A stretch of DNA of 64,000 bases from an uncultured bacterium (GCA_903826575.1 CAIKEU010000029.1:1-64000); one strand, 5' to 3'; shown: positions 51,600 through 59,826, counted from the stretch's first letter. Notes: generated by a model not told the origin, from the sequence alone. Translations and numbers: made by a program.

Positions 51600-52771
51600 T
51601 ACGGCACCTGCGTCTGCTGCAGCTCATCTAGGTGGGCTGCTTCGGCGAATGAGCGTAGCGATGAGTTTCCGTCCGAGTACCACGTGAGAGTGGTGAGGGA
51701 TGCGGGCGCGATCTCAAGTTTGTTGACCGACGTCAGCGGGGCACCAAGTGCACGCACGGTCATCGAGCGAATCGTGCCCACGTGACAGGCGACGATGATT
51801 CGTTTACCGGGGTAGGTGGCCTGGATCGTGTCTAGGGCCATACCGATCCTGTCGTAGACCTGATGAATGGATTCACCGCCCGGTGGTGCGATTTCAGGTG
51901 AGCCAAGCCATCCCGACATCTGTGCCGGCCATCGTTCCATCACTTCGGCGAACGTATGTCCATCCCACTCACCAAACTTCGCCTCCTGAAGCCCCTCGAC
52001 AACGACAGGTTCAAGTCCAATGATCTCCCCGATGATGGCCGCTGATTCACGGGTGCGCAGCATCGGCGAACACACCAGGACGTCACCACCCCCGCGGCGG
52101 AGCAGTTCGCGCCCGGCCGTTGCGATCTGCTCACGACCCAGTTCGGTCAACATCGGATCATGTGCACCACCCGACCCAGAAAAGCGACGCTCAACCGAAT
52201 GTGGTGTAACTCCATGGCGGACAAGGATTGTGACGGTCGGAGGGCCAAGATCTGGGCCCCAGCCAGGAATCGCCGGGGTGGGCGTATCGGGTAAAACGTC
52301 GGCTTGAGTCTCAACTTCGAATGCGTCTGAGCGGGAGCGACGGATTGTCCCGGACCGACCCTTCTCGACCGCATCCATCGACTCGTTCGCAAGCTTGTCG
52401 GCCGCAGCGTTCTGTTCGCGCGGAACCCAGGTGTAGGTGACTTGCTCGCGCGGCAAGATATCGCGGGCCTGCAACGCGATCCGCCGGAGCGCATCATTCT
52501 TGATCGCCCAGCGACCACTCATCTGTTCAACGACAAGTTTGGAATCAAGTCGAGCCTCTACTAGGGCAGCCGGATCAATCTGCGCTGCCGCCTTCAATCC
52601 TTCGAGCAGACCGGTGTACTCGGCAACATTGTTGGTTTGCACACCCAGGTGGCCGGCCAATTCGATCAGCACGTCACCCGTGGCCGCTTCACGCACAACG
52701 GAGCCGTAGGCGGCCGGGCCGGGGTTTCCACGCGACCCGCCGTCCGCTTCGACGATGAGTCTGCGGCTCAC
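51599..52771 (-). CDS. Fused RNase HI-like and histidine-phosphatase protein
   Basis: The 390-residue protein has an N-terminal RNase H domain (VEADGGSRGNPGPAAYG, ARLDSKLVVEQMSGRWAIKN, about residues 1-140). An Arg/Ser-rich linker joins it to a C-terminal phosphoglycerate-mutase-like phosphatase (LVRHGVTPHSVERRFSG from about residue 185, with a second catalytic His in VACHVGTIRS). This is the architecture of mycobacterial Rv2228c, which removes RNA from hybrids and has acid phosphatase activity. Its start overlaps the stop of the zinc-ribbon gene by four bases, as expected from the conserved pair. Confidence 0.92.
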   Translation of the reverse strand: MSRRLIVEADGGSRGNPGPAAYGSVVREAATGDVLIELAGHLGVQTNNVAEYTGLLEGLKAAAQIDPAALVEARLDSKLVVEQMSGRWAIKNDALRRIALQARDILPREQVTYTWVPREQNAAADKLANESMDAVEKGRSGTIRRSRSDAFEVETQADVLPDTPTPAIPGWGPDLGPPTVTILVRHGVTPHSVERRFSGSGGAHDPMLTELGREQIATAGRELLRRGGGDVLVCSPMLRTRESAAIIGEIIGLEPVVVEGLQEAKFGEWDGHTFAEVMERWPAQMSGWLGSPEIAPPGGESIHQVYDRIGMALDTIQATYPGKRIIVACHVGTIRSMTVRALGAPLTSVNKLEIAPASLTTLTWYSDGNSSLRSFAEAAHLDELQQTQVP

Positions 52772-53526
52772 AGGCCGGACTCAGCGGTTCTGATGAGGAT
52801 TCGACGACATTCCTCGCAGCGAAGGACCTCATCCTCGTCGGCTTCCCGAATACGACCAATGTCGATCGGCGTGAGTTCCATCCGGCAACCCTCACAACGA
52901 CGCTGACGTAACGCGGCAGCACCCACTCCATTGTTCTCGGCGCGTAGCTTTTCATATAGCTGCGCGAGCTCGGGAGTGATCGCCGGCGCGATGTCGGCAC
53001 GATCAGCAGTGAGATTGTGCGATTCACCATCGAACTTCTCGAACGCGGCATCTCGTTCGGCGACAGCCACATCGCGCTGGCCCACGAGTTCATCCCGATC
53101 CGCCGTCAAACCACCGAGGTATTCACGAGCACCCTCAAGGTGTTCCATAACCTCAAGTTCGACATCTTCTAGTTCACTTTGCCGACGAGCGAGCGATGCC
53201 ACTTCATGCTGAAGATTTTCAAGCTCCTTCGGCGCAGTAATACGGCCCGAGTTAAGAAGTTCTTGATCGCGGTCAGACCTCGCTCGAACCTGCTCCACGT
53301 CAGTCTCCGCCTTGGACTGCGCACGCTGCAGATCGGTTACCTCCGTCTCGGCCGCAACAATGCGATCTCCCAGAGCGGAGAGCTTTGCATCAAGATCAGC
53401 GATCACGGCCAGAGCCGGAAGGGTCCGACGTTGATGAGCGATCTGATCTAAACGGGAATCCACCGCTTGCAGATCCAGCAGTCGCGTTTGGACGGCAGGT
53501 TCGACCTTCACGTGGACACCTTTCAT
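52768..53526 (-). CDS. Coiled-coil zinc-ribbon protein (CT398/Rv2229c type)
   Basis: The 252-residue protein has a long coiled coil (about residues 15-180, rich in Glu/Arg/Leu heptads) and a C-terminal C4 zinc ribbon, CEGC...CEEC near residues 215-240. Relatives are adaptor-like proteins of unclear function, always close to the RNase H/phosphatase gene in actinobacteria. ATG at 53526 is used; a GTG six codons later (VKVEPAVQ), preceded by AAAGGT, is a good alternative. Confidence 0.85.
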   Translation of the reverse strand: MKGVHVKVEPAVQTRLLDLQAVDSRLDQIAHQRRTLPALAVIADLDAKLSALGDRIVAAETEVTDLQRAQSKAETDVEQVRARSDRDQELLNSGRITAPKELENLQHEVASLARRQSELEDVELEVMEHLEGAREYLGGLTADRDELVGQRDVAVAERDAAFEKFDGESHNLTADRADIAPAITPELAQLYEKLRAENNGVGAAALRQRRCEGCRMELTPIDIGRIREADEDEVLRCEECRRILIRTAESGL

Positions 53527-53739
53527 CGAGTTATCAAGGCGAGCATCTGCCGACGCTCGCTGAACTAACCGTAGTGGCTCGGGCAGTTTCGGGGTGCACC
53601 ACACCGGCCAAGTGGGCGAAGCAGAGAAACTTTGGTGTCAAGCGCGCCGTGCAGGAATAGCCACGCGGTGGTGAGATGTTGAAACAACCGCCCTCGACGC
53701 GCTCGATCGAGGCCATCAACGATGCCCATGGAGGCTGCT

Positions 53740-54117
53740 GTGTCCACGATCAACCTCACTGCCGACACCTTCGAGCAGACCATCAACGAGAGCGACTTCG
53801 TGCTGGTAGATTTCTGGGCCGCTTGGTGTGGGCCGTGTAGAAACTTTGCGCCCGTGTTCGAGACGGCATCGCAAACTCATCCGGACATCGTGTTCGCCAA
53901 GATCGACACTGATGCAGAGCAGGCACTTGCAGGCGCAGCCAACATCACCTCGATCCCAACACTGATGGCATTCCGCGAGGGCGTACTCCTGTTTTCCCAG
54001 CCTGGCGCATTGGCCGGACCTCAACTCGAAGAATTGATCACCGCATTACGCGGCGTTGACATGGCCGTCGTCCATGCCGAAATTGCAGCCCAAGCCGCCG
54101 CGGACGCCCAGAGTTAA
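53740..54117 (+). CDS. Thioredoxin
   Basis: The 125-residue protein has the thioredoxin active site DFWAAWCGPCRNF, the cis-Pro loop ITSIPTLMAF and a usual C-terminal helix with about 15 extra Ala-rich residues. It reduces protein disulfides in the cytoplasm. The start is GTG at 53740 (GGAGG five bases before it); an ATG at 53722 in the same frame would contain that ribosome binding site. The YCII gene follows after 9 bases. Divergent from the zinc-ribbon gene. Confidence 0.9.
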   Translation: MSTINLTADTFEQTINESDFVLVDFWAAWCGPCRNFAPVFETASQTHPDIVFAKIDTDAEQALAGAANITSIPTLMAFREGVLLFSQPGALAGPQLEELITALRGVDMAVVHAEIAAQAAADAQS

Positions 54118-54126
54118 GCAACGCAC

Positions 54127-54453
54127 ATGCGATACATCCTCTTCGTGATTGATCAGCAATCGAATACAGCCGATTCTGATGAGATGGCCGCTATCGACGT
54201 GTTCAACCAAGGCCTGCAGGATAGCGGCCAGTGGCTACTCGCGGCCGGAATTGCCGCACCCGGATTAGCAACGCTTGTCGATAACCGTGGCGATGCGGGC
54301 GCAGTAACACCGGGATCGCTGTTTGAGACCGACGATTTCTACAGTGGATTTTGGATTATCGATGCCGCCAGTGACGAAGAAGCACTCACGCTTGCGAGCG
54401 CCGGATCTAAAGCCTGCAACCGCCGCGTAGAAGTACGTCCATTCCTTCACTAG
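54127..54453 (+). CDS. YCII-related family protein
   Basis: The 108-residue protein is a ferredoxin-like fold of the YCII/DGPF group: MRYILFVIDQQ, QWLLAAGIAAPGLATLV, GFWIIDAASDEEALTLASAGSKA. The catalytic His/Asp pair of some YCII enzymes is not obvious. Function unknown. It is cotranscribed with thioredoxin and overlaps the convergent sulfurtransferase gene end by four bases. Confidence 0.75.
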   Translation: MRYILFVIDQQSNTADSDEMAAIDVFNQGLQDSGQWLLAAGIAAPGLATLVDNRGDAGAVTPGSLFETDDFYSGFWIIDAASDEEALTLASAGSKACNRRVEVRPFLH

Positions 54454-55313
54454 CCAATTTCAAGCGGTAGGTCAGGATTCGCGGACCACTCGGTCAGCGA
54501 GCCGTCGTAGAGCCGCACGTCATCTCGACCCAAAAGTGACATGGCGAATATGTCTACGGTTGCTGAGATCCCGCCGCCGCAATAAAACACCGGTGCCGTC
54601 TCGGCCTCGACGTAACGTCCGAGCTCGCCTCGAAGAGATTCGAGCGGCTGATACATCCACGTCTGCGGATCGACGAGCGACCCTGCCGGCACACTGACGC
54701 TGCCTGGTATTCGGCCAGGTCGTGAGTACGACGTCACCCCATCTCCTCGGAAAGCTTCCGGGGTAAGCGCATTCACCAAACAGGTCTGACCGTCCTCCAG
54801 TGCAGCGTGCACATCTGCCTGCGTGGCAAGGAGTTCAGGACGGAGTTTGACTGTAAAGGGACGCGGTTTCGGCAGCGAGCCCTCGCCTGACTCGACGGGC
54901 AGCCCTGCCGAACGCCACGCGGTTAGCCCACCATCGAGAACAGCCACGTCATCGAACCCGTGATATCGCAGCAACCACCACATCCTGGTCGCCCACATCG
55001 GGCTGGCTTGCGAGTAAACAACGACGGTTACACCTTCGCCGATACCGATTGCCGATGCAGCTGACGCAAAGTCGTCCGGTACCGGAATCGCGAATGGGAA
55101 TCGAGCCGAAGGGTCGGCAAACACAGACACGAGGTCGGCGAAGTTCGCACCGGGAATATGCGCCTCTTGGTAGGCATCCCACTGAGCTTCAACGCGATAC
55201 GGCCCTCCCCCCTCAGGGCGATGCAGCACAACAGAGCAATCAATGATGACGAGATCGTCTGAGCCAAGCCGAGCAGCCAGAGTCTGCGCGTCGATCAGAT
55301 GTTCTTGCGTCAT
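54450..55313 (-). CDS. Two-domain sulfurtransferase (rhodanese/3-mercaptopyruvate type)
   Basis: The 287-residue protein has two rhodanese domains. The N domain (LVIIDCSVVLHRPEGG, PGANFADLVSVF, VVVYSQASPMWATRMWWLLRYHGFDDVAVLDGG) lacks an active cysteine. The C domain has the sulfur-accepting Cys in FYCGGGISATVD. It moves sulfane sulfur from mercaptopyruvate or thiosulfate to an acceptor. The ATG at 55313 overlaps the stop of the ABC ATPase gene by one base (TGATG), so it is the last gene of the thiamine-precursor-type transport operon. It might supply sulfur for the cofactor pathway; that is inference. Confidence 0.88.
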   Translation of the reverse strand: MTQEHLIDAQTLAARLGSDDLVIIDCSVVLHRPEGGGPYRVEAQWDAYQEAHIPGANFADLVSVFADPSARFPFAIPVPDDFASAASAIGIGEGVTVVVYSQASPMWATRMWWLLRYHGFDDVAVLDGGLTAWRSAGLPVESGEGSLPKPRPFTVKLRPELLATQADVHAALEDGQTCLVNALTPEAFRGDGVTSYSRPGRIPGSVSVPAGSLVDPQTWMYQPLESLRGELGRYVEAETAPVFYCGGGISATVDIFAMSLLGRDDVRLYDGSLTEWSANPDLPLEIG

Positions 55314-56104
55314 CACATTTCTCCACTCATGTCGGGATTCTCCAACAGGATCTTCAACAACTTCGCCTCAATGCCGGCGAAAATCGGATCGGTCACCATG
55401 TCGATCGTTCGGGGACGCGGTAGCGGAACGTCGATTTCTGCCACCACAGTTGCTGGGCGTTGCGAGAACACATAGATCCGATCGGAAAGAAAAACAGCTT
55501 CACGCACGTCATGGGTGATCAGTAGGACGGTCCATCGGAACTCTTCCCACATCTTCTCGAGCCATGCCTGCATCTGAGTACGGGTGAGGGCATCAAGTGC
55601 ACCAAATGGTTCGTCTAGCAGCAGGACGTCTCGCTCTTGGACGACAGTCCGTAGCAAGGCCGCTCGCTGGCGCATACCGCCAGACAACTCGAACGGATAC
55701 GCATCTTCAAACCCTTCCAGCCCGAAAACCGGAACCAGCGGTCGCACGCGCTCGCGCGCCTGAGCACGCTTGACCCCTTGTACTTCAAGGCCAAGGGTTA
55801 GGTTGTCGAGAACCCGACGCCATGGAAAGAGCGCATCCTTCTGAGGCATGAAAGCCAAGTGATCCCCACTGGCCGAAAGCGGTGAACCGTCAACCAATAT
55901 GTCACCGGACGTTGGCGTCGTGGCTCCCGTCAGAACGGAAAAGAATGTCGATTTGCCACTGCCACTGGGTCCAAGAATGGTGACAAACTCCCCCCTATTC
56001 GCATGTAGCGATAACCCGCGCAGCACCTCGAGTTCGCCAAACGATTGGTTGAGATCGTTAACCGCAACTCTCGGCGTGACGATCGAGTTCTCTTCTGCGC
56101 TCAT
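55313..56104 (-). CDS. ABC transporter ATP-binding protein (taurine/nitrate/thiamine-precursor type)
   Basis: The 263-residue ATPase has Walker A (LGPSGSGKST), Q-loop (FMPQKDALFPW), signature (LSGGMRQRAALL), Walker B (VLLLDEPFGALD) and switch His (ITHDVREA). It belongs to the SsuB/TauB/ThiZ branch and powers the importer encoded upstream. The ATG at 56104 overlaps the permease stop (ATGA); an earlier in-frame start at 56140 is within the permease and unnecessary. Confidence 0.92.
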   Translation of the reverse strand: MSAEENSIVTPRVAVNDLNQSFGELEVLRGLSLHANRGEFVTILGPSGSGKSTFFSVLTGATTPTSGDILVDGSPLSASGDHLAFMPQKDALFPWRRVLDNLTLGLEVQGVKRAQARERVRPLVPVFGLEGFEDAYPFELSGGMRQRAALLRTVVQERDVLLLDEPFGALDALTRTQMQAWLEKMWEEFRWTVLLITHDVREAVFLSDRIYVFSQRPATVVAEIDVPLPRPRTIDMVTDPIFAGIEAKLLKILLENPDMSGEM

Positions 56105-56889
56105 GGACTGGCCTGCGCTCGGCGGTATAAACGCAACCACGGAATCGTCAGACGCTCAACGACATACGTAAAGCCGAAGAGAATCAACGTGAGCAGGGCG
56201 CTCACCGCCACGGCAGCCAAGACAAGATCAGTGCGGAACGAGTTCTTCGCCAACTGCATATAGATGCCGAGCCCCTCCGACGCACCGGCGTATTCAGCGA
56301 AGATCGCAGCGACGACGGCGTACGTGATCGCAATCCGAAGCCCTGCAAAGAAATACGGCATCGCCGACGGAAACCTCAGCGAGCGAAAAATGCGCATGCG
56401 CCCGGCGCCCATACTGCGCAACAGCGTCTCTGCATCACGATCAGCCGATGCATATCCCTCAACCAAACTCACCGTGATCGGAAAGAACGTCACGAGCGCG
56501 ACGATCAGCACCTTTGGCATTAGTTCGAAGCCGAACCACAAAATCATCAACGGCGCTATAACGATCAACGGAAGTGTCTGCGACACAACCAGAACCGGCA
56601 TCACACTTCGTCGAACAAGCCGCGATGAATCCACGATCACCGAAAGCAGGAATCCGATCAGGAGCGAGAGCGCAAAACCAATAAGTGTGGCTCGCAATGT
56701 GGGGATCGCATTCGCCCATAGATCAGCATGCGCAGCCCAACCCTGCTCCCACACCCGCGATGGTGGCGGGAGCACATCATTACCGGGCCCACCATGTGTT
56801 GCGTACCATTGCCAGCCAACCAGGAACAGGGCAATGACCAACAGCGGGCCAAGAGTGCCCGCAACCCTGTCTTTGGCAATCGCTCGCAT
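56101..56889 (-). CDS. ABC transporter permease (SsuC/ThiX type)
   Basis: The 262-residue membrane protein has about six hydrophobic segments and the permease loop EGYASADRDAETLLRSMGAG. An aliphatic first helix is followed by YATHGGPGNDVLPPPSRVW, typical of the SsuC/TauC/ThiX group. It forms the channel for the importer with the ATPase encoded next. ATG at 56889 overlaps the kinase stop (TGATG); a GTG one codon earlier is an alternative. Confidence 0.9.
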   Translation of the reverse strand: MRAIAKDRVAGTLGPLLVIALFLVGWQWYATHGGPGNDVLPPPSRVWEQGWAAHADLWANAIPTLRATLIGFALSLLIGFLLSVIVDSSRLVRRSVMPVLVVSQTLPLIVIAPLMILWFGFELMPKVLIVALVTFFPITVSLVEGYASADRDAETLLRSMGAGRMRIFRSLRFPSAMPYFFAGLRIAITYAVVAAIFAEYAGASEGLGIYMQLAKNSFRTDLVLAAVAVSALLTLILFGFTYVVERLTIPWLRLYRRAQASP

Positions 56890-57479
56890 CACGACGAATC
56901 ACTCACCGTCGCATTCTCTCCAACCAGCACCAGATCGGCATGATCTGGGAGTCGTTCACGCGCAAAGAGTTGATCCTCTTGCGCAGCCCAATCGTCCCAA
57001 TGATCGGCGAAGGTGTCCCAATCTCGCGCCTGCGCACGAGCCCGTCGATCCGCTTCTGGCACTTCGAGCCAGATGCTCAAACTCGCATAATCTCTCACCG
57101 AGGCACTCGCCGCCCCGACTCCTTCAAGGATCAACAGCGTTGGCACCGGCAGATCAACAGGCTGACCCCATCCCCCGACATACCAATCCCATTGGGGAAC
57201 GACCGCAGTTTCACCTCGCGATATTGGTTCCAGCACATGGGAAACCGCAGTTTTGACACCTGCCTCGAGACCGGTCCACCCGTGATACAGGTATTCAAGG
57301 TGGACGACCGTGGCTCCTAATGCCGATTCAAGCTCAGATGCCAACGTCGTCTTTCCGGAACATGAACGCCCGTCAATGCAGATCAAAGCGCGGCCACCCA
57401 ACCGCGGCTCAAGAGCAGCGATACGCGTAACGACCTCGGCAATCGAGGTGGGGTTGAGCTCGCGAAACTCCGGACTCAT
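56889..57479 (-). CDS. P-loop kinase, uridine-kinase-like, within the ABC operon
   Basis: The 196-residue P-loop protein has Walker A GRSCSGKTTLAS (about residues 37-48), an acidic strand VVHLEYLYHGW where uridine kinases bind substrate, LLILEGVGAAS as Walker B-like segment, and an Arg-rich lid (EADRRARAQAR). It probably phosphorylates a small molecule in the cytoplasm. It is encoded between the binding protein and the permease of an ABC importer, so its substrate may be what the importer brings in. Such a kinase is unusual at this place; the usual hydroxymethylpyrimidine kinase ThiD has a different fold. Confidence 0.75.
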   Translation of the reverse strand: MSPEFRELNPTSIAEVVTRIAALEPRLGGRALICIDGRSCSGKTTLASELESALGATVVHLEYLYHGWTGLEAGVKTAVSHVLEPISRGETAVVPQWDWYVGGWGQPVDLPVPTLLILEGVGAASASVRDYASLSIWLEVPEADRRARAQARDWDTFADHWDDWAAQEDQLFARERLPDHADLVLVGENATVSDSS

Positions 57480-57483
57480 CTAC

Positions 57484-58551
57484 TCAGCTGCCGGTCGGTA
57501 GATAGGCGTTGGTGTAGTAGGTCGCCCAATCGGGCTCTGCCACAAGCTTCTTACCGTCGCCATCGACCAGCAATCCGTTGGAGTAAAGGAACTTTCCGTA
57601 CTTCGACCACAGGGAAGGATCCTGATGGCCTACATTGCCGTTGCCGTCTTTGAGGTAGCCTCCGGAGGCTAGTAGCGCTTGGCTTTGGGTTACCAAGTCC
57701 GGATTCGTGAACACTCCCGGGTTGGTGTCAACGACAATCTTGGCTGCCTCGGCGGGGTTATCCGCCGCATAGGCGTAGCCTTTCGTCAGCGCAGCTATGA
57801 AACGCTTGGCAATGTCTGGATGCGCAGCGAGGTACTTGTTGCTGCTTGCGAGGAGCACCGAATACTGCTCGGGGAAACCGTAATCGGTTAAGGCAAACGT
57901 CTTCATCGGCTTTCCGACCAATTTTGCTTCAACCCCCTCCCACGTCATGACTGGGATGGTGAAGTCGGCTTTGCCGGCATATAGAGCCTGATACGCGGAG
58001 GTGTTCAACGTGACCGAACGGAAATCGCCCGTTCCGCCGTCGTGCTTGATCACATACTTCAACTCTGGGCCTTCGTCGGGGGTACCGAAGCCGGCATAAA
58101 CCTTGCCGTCCAGATCCTTCGGGCTGGCGATGTCGGCTCGATCAGCCCGAACGCCGATCGCATACGTGCCCTTTTGATCAGGGGCGAACACCGCGACGAC
58201 ATCGGCGCCGGCAGCATGTGCGTATGCGGTACCCGCTTGGTACGAAAACCCAAAGTCAGCTAGGCCGCGTGAAACGAGGGTTTCCGGGGCAGTTGATCCG
58301 TATGGCAACACGTTGACGGTGAGCGCGTCGTTCGCGAAGTAGCCCTTTGCTCGCGCCACGTATAGCCCGGTGTAGTCGGTATTCGGCGTCCAACTAAGGG
58401 CCACCGAGACCGTCGCCGGCGCGACCGACGCTGCCGGAGACCCTGTTGTCGAGGCACTGGGCGTCACCGTCGTCGACGAGTTTGAACAGGCCGCGAGACC
58501 AAACGCCAAAGTAGCCACTACGGCAGCCCAGAACTTTCTCGACGCAGACAC
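57484..58551 (-). CDS. NMT1/THI5-like substrate-binding lipoprotein (thiamine-precursor or riboflavin ABC type)
   Basis: The 355-residue protein has a lipoprotein signal peptide ending GLAAC (Cys about 22), a Ser/Thr linker and an NMT1/THI5 domain beginning VALSWTPNTDYTGLYVARAKGYF. VLPYGSTAPETLVSRGLADFGF, and DEGPELKYVIKH follow. WTPN-x-x-x-TGLYVA is characteristic of ThiY and RibY, which bind hydroxymethylpyrimidine-type or riboflavin ligands. The start is GTG at 58551 with AGGA seven bases before. No thiamine or FMN riboswitch was recognised upstream, so substrate assignment is tentative. Confidence 0.87.
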   Translation of the reverse strand: MSASRKFWAAVVATLAFGLAACSNSSTTVTPSASTTGSPAASVAPATVSVALSWTPNTDYTGLYVARAKGYFANDALTVNVLPYGSTAPETLVSRGLADFGFSYQAGTAYAHAAGADVVAVFAPDQKGTYAIGVRADRADIASPKDLDGKVYAGFGTPDEGPELKYVIKHDGGTGDFRSVTLNTSAYQALYAGKADFTIPVMTWEGVEAKLVGKPMKTFALTDYGFPEQYSVLLASSNKYLAAHPDIAKRFIAALTKGYAYAADNPAEAAKIVVDTNPGVFTNPDLVTQSQALLASGGYLKDGNGNVGHQDPSLWSKYGKFLYSNGLLVDGDGKKLVAEPDWATYYTNAYLPTGS

Positions 58552-58648
58552 TCGTTGATCCTAACCAGCCCACCAGAGCCCCGCAGATAATCGTCATCGG
58601 GAGGGCATGTGAATTACCGAGCAGTCCCGTGACGAACTCGTACTACGC

Positions 58649-58663
58649 TAGAATTATGTACAT
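58649..58663 (+). promoter_or_regulatory. Promoter and operator of the toxin-antitoxin pair
   Basis: TAGAAT (58649-58654) resembles a -10 box and stands 7 bases before the ATG, implying a leaderless mRNA. The palindrome ATGTACAT (58656-58663) overlaps the start codon and contains TGTACA, the core bound by YefM-YoeB complexes. No -35 box is clear. Confidence 0.5.
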
Positions 58664-58952
58664 GGCCACCATTCCCATTGCGACGGCTCGAGCCAATCTT
58701 TCGCAGTTGGTTGACGAGGCGAGTTCAACACATGAGCGGGTTGAAATCACCAAGAACGGAGTACGAGCCGCCGTCCTGATTGGAGCGGACGACTACGACT
58801 CCATCATCGAAACAATCGCAGTTCTCTCCGATGCCGGACTGCTCGAAGACCATCTGCGCGGGCTCGAGCAAGCCCGCTCCGGAGATGTCATCAACGCTGA
58901 AACATTCACCAAACTAGTTCGCGATTCAGGTCCCCAACGTGGCGAGGACTGA
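58662..58952 (+). CDS. Phd/YefM-family antitoxin
   Basis: The 96-residue protein starts MATIPIATARANLSQLVDEA, with ITKNGVRAAVLIGADDYDSIIET next, the DNA-binding domain of YefM/Phd antitoxins. Its C-terminal half should wrap around the toxin. It represses its own operon and neutralises the RelE-type protein encoded after it, with which it overlaps by 14 bases. The ATG at 58662 is chosen because homology begins there and a -10-like box lies just upstream; earlier in-frame starts add non-homologous residues. Confidence 0.9.
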   Translation: MATIPIATARANLSQLVDEASSTHERVEITKNGVRAAVLIGADDYDSIIETIAVLSDAGLLEDHLRGLEQARSGDVINAETFTKLVRDSGPQRGED

Positions 58953-59217
58953 ACATCAATACGAGTTAAGGGTGACCAGGTCTGCGGCCGCACACATCGC
59001 GCAACGGCTACCGGACAAGCTCGCAGCGGCCTGTATCGAGTTCATAACAGGTGTCCTGATTGAAAATCCGCGACGCGTCGGGAAACCGCTGCTCCCACCC
59101 CTGGAGCCTGCTTACTCAGCGCGACGAGGATCCTTTCGAATCCTGTACCTCATTGACGATGAATCGCGAATCGTGACGGTCACCGCGGTAGCCCACCGAA
59201 ACGACGCTTACCGCTAG
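58939..59217 (+). CDS. RelE/ParE-family toxin
   Basis: The 92-residue protein fits RelE-type mRNA interferases: YELRVTRSAAAHIAQRLPDKLAAAC, LIENPRRVGKPLLPPLEPAYSARRGSFRILYLIDDESRIVTVTAVAHRNDAYR. The conserved basic core and the C-terminal HRNDAYR are present. It would cut ribosome-bound mRNA when the antitoxin is degraded. The GTG start at 58939 overlaps the antitoxin gene by 14 bases. A weak hairpin (CCGCTA/TAGCGG near 59241-59258) follows its stop. Confidence 0.9.
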   Translation: MARTEHQYELRVTRSAAAHIAQRLPDKLAAACIEFITGVLIENPRRVGKPLLPPLEPAYSARRGSFRILYLIDDESRIVTVTAVAHRNDAYR

Positions 59218-59288
59218 AACAGTGGCAAAGGTCCCCTACTAGCCGCTACGCGACTAGCGGGGGCCCACGAGTCCACTTTGCATGAACA

Positions 59289-59330
59289 CAAAAACAAGGG
59301 AGCCACCCGAAGGTGGCTCCCTTGTTTTTG
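59289..59330. terminator. Terminator downstream of tRNA-Val
   Basis: Perfect 19-base-pair stem (59289-59307 with 59312-59330), loop TTCG on the minus strand, T-run on both strands. It begins directly after the tRNA discriminator base and can also stop transcripts from the toxin-antitoxin pair. Confidence 0.85.
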
Positions 59331-59404
59331 TGGGCGCAAAGGGACTCGAACCCCTGACCCCCTGCTTGTAAGGCAGGTGCTCTAACCAACTGAGCTATGC
59401 GCCC
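59331..59404 (-). tRNA. tRNA-Val, anticodon UAC
   Basis: The minus strand folds as a standard tRNA: acceptor GGGCGCA paired with TGCGCCC, D loop TAGCTCAGTTGG, anticodon loop CTTACAA (anticodon TAC) and T loop GGTTCGAGTCC. The discriminator is A at 59331. CCA is not encoded; the terminator stem follows at once. Confidence 0.95.
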
Positions 59405-59490
59405 GTGCACTTCCTCCGGCCATAAGCCACAAGAAAAGCCCGCCGGGTGAGATTACCGTGTCGAGGCCCGATCCTCCGAATGCACCCACA

Positions 59491-59811
59491 TTAAGCACGC
59501 GGCGGGCTGCTCCCCAGCAGCCGATCAATGGCCGCAGCAACCTCGTCCGCCAACGCGGAACTGCCCCCCGGACGCCTCGACGAAGCAGTCGTCGAAAACC
59601 ACGTGGCACCACAGGCGCGGCACGAAATCTCACCTAGCCGCTTGATCAGCATCGTTGACGAACACGTCGTACAGGCATCAAGCCCGCTCACGGACGTGAA
59701 GCACTCCGGACAGATCAGCACCTGCTCGCCATCTACGACAGCTCGCTTCCAGTCAGAGACTTGACCATGACTGGGATCGTCTTGGCGACAGCCACATGCG
59801 AAGCAACCCAC
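59491..59811 (-). CDS. Small multi-CxxC zinc-ribbon protein, hypothetical
   Basis: The 106-residue protein has four cysteine pairs, CFAC, CPEC, CTTC and CRAC, in its first 70 residues, enough for two zinc ribbons. A Ser/Arg/Pro linker and an Ala/Asp/Glu helix follow. I do not recognise a named family. The start is GTG at 59811, with no clear Shine-Dalgarno. It lies between tRNA-Val and ahpE on the same strand. The cysteine pattern makes it a likely real gene, but the start is uncertain. Confidence 0.65.
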   Translation of the reverse strand: MGCFACGCRQDDPSHGQVSDWKRAVVDGEQVLICPECFTSVSGLDACTTCSSTMLIKRLGEISCRACGATWFSTTASSRRPGGSSALADEVAAAIDRLLGSSPPRA

Positions 59812-59826
59812 AGCGATATAACCGCT

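Noticed and set aside
56264-57256. 330-codon plus-strand frame
   Set aside because: It lies opposite the ABC permease and P-loop kinase, both with clear family motifs and overlapping starts and stops. The plus translation is low complexity and matches nothing.
58552-58628. Possible TPP or FMN riboswitch ahead of the THI5-like binding protein
   Set aside because: Neither the TPP core (CTGAGA with ACCTGATCTGG-like) nor the FMN core (AGGATCTTCGGGGCAGGG-like) is present on the minus strand.
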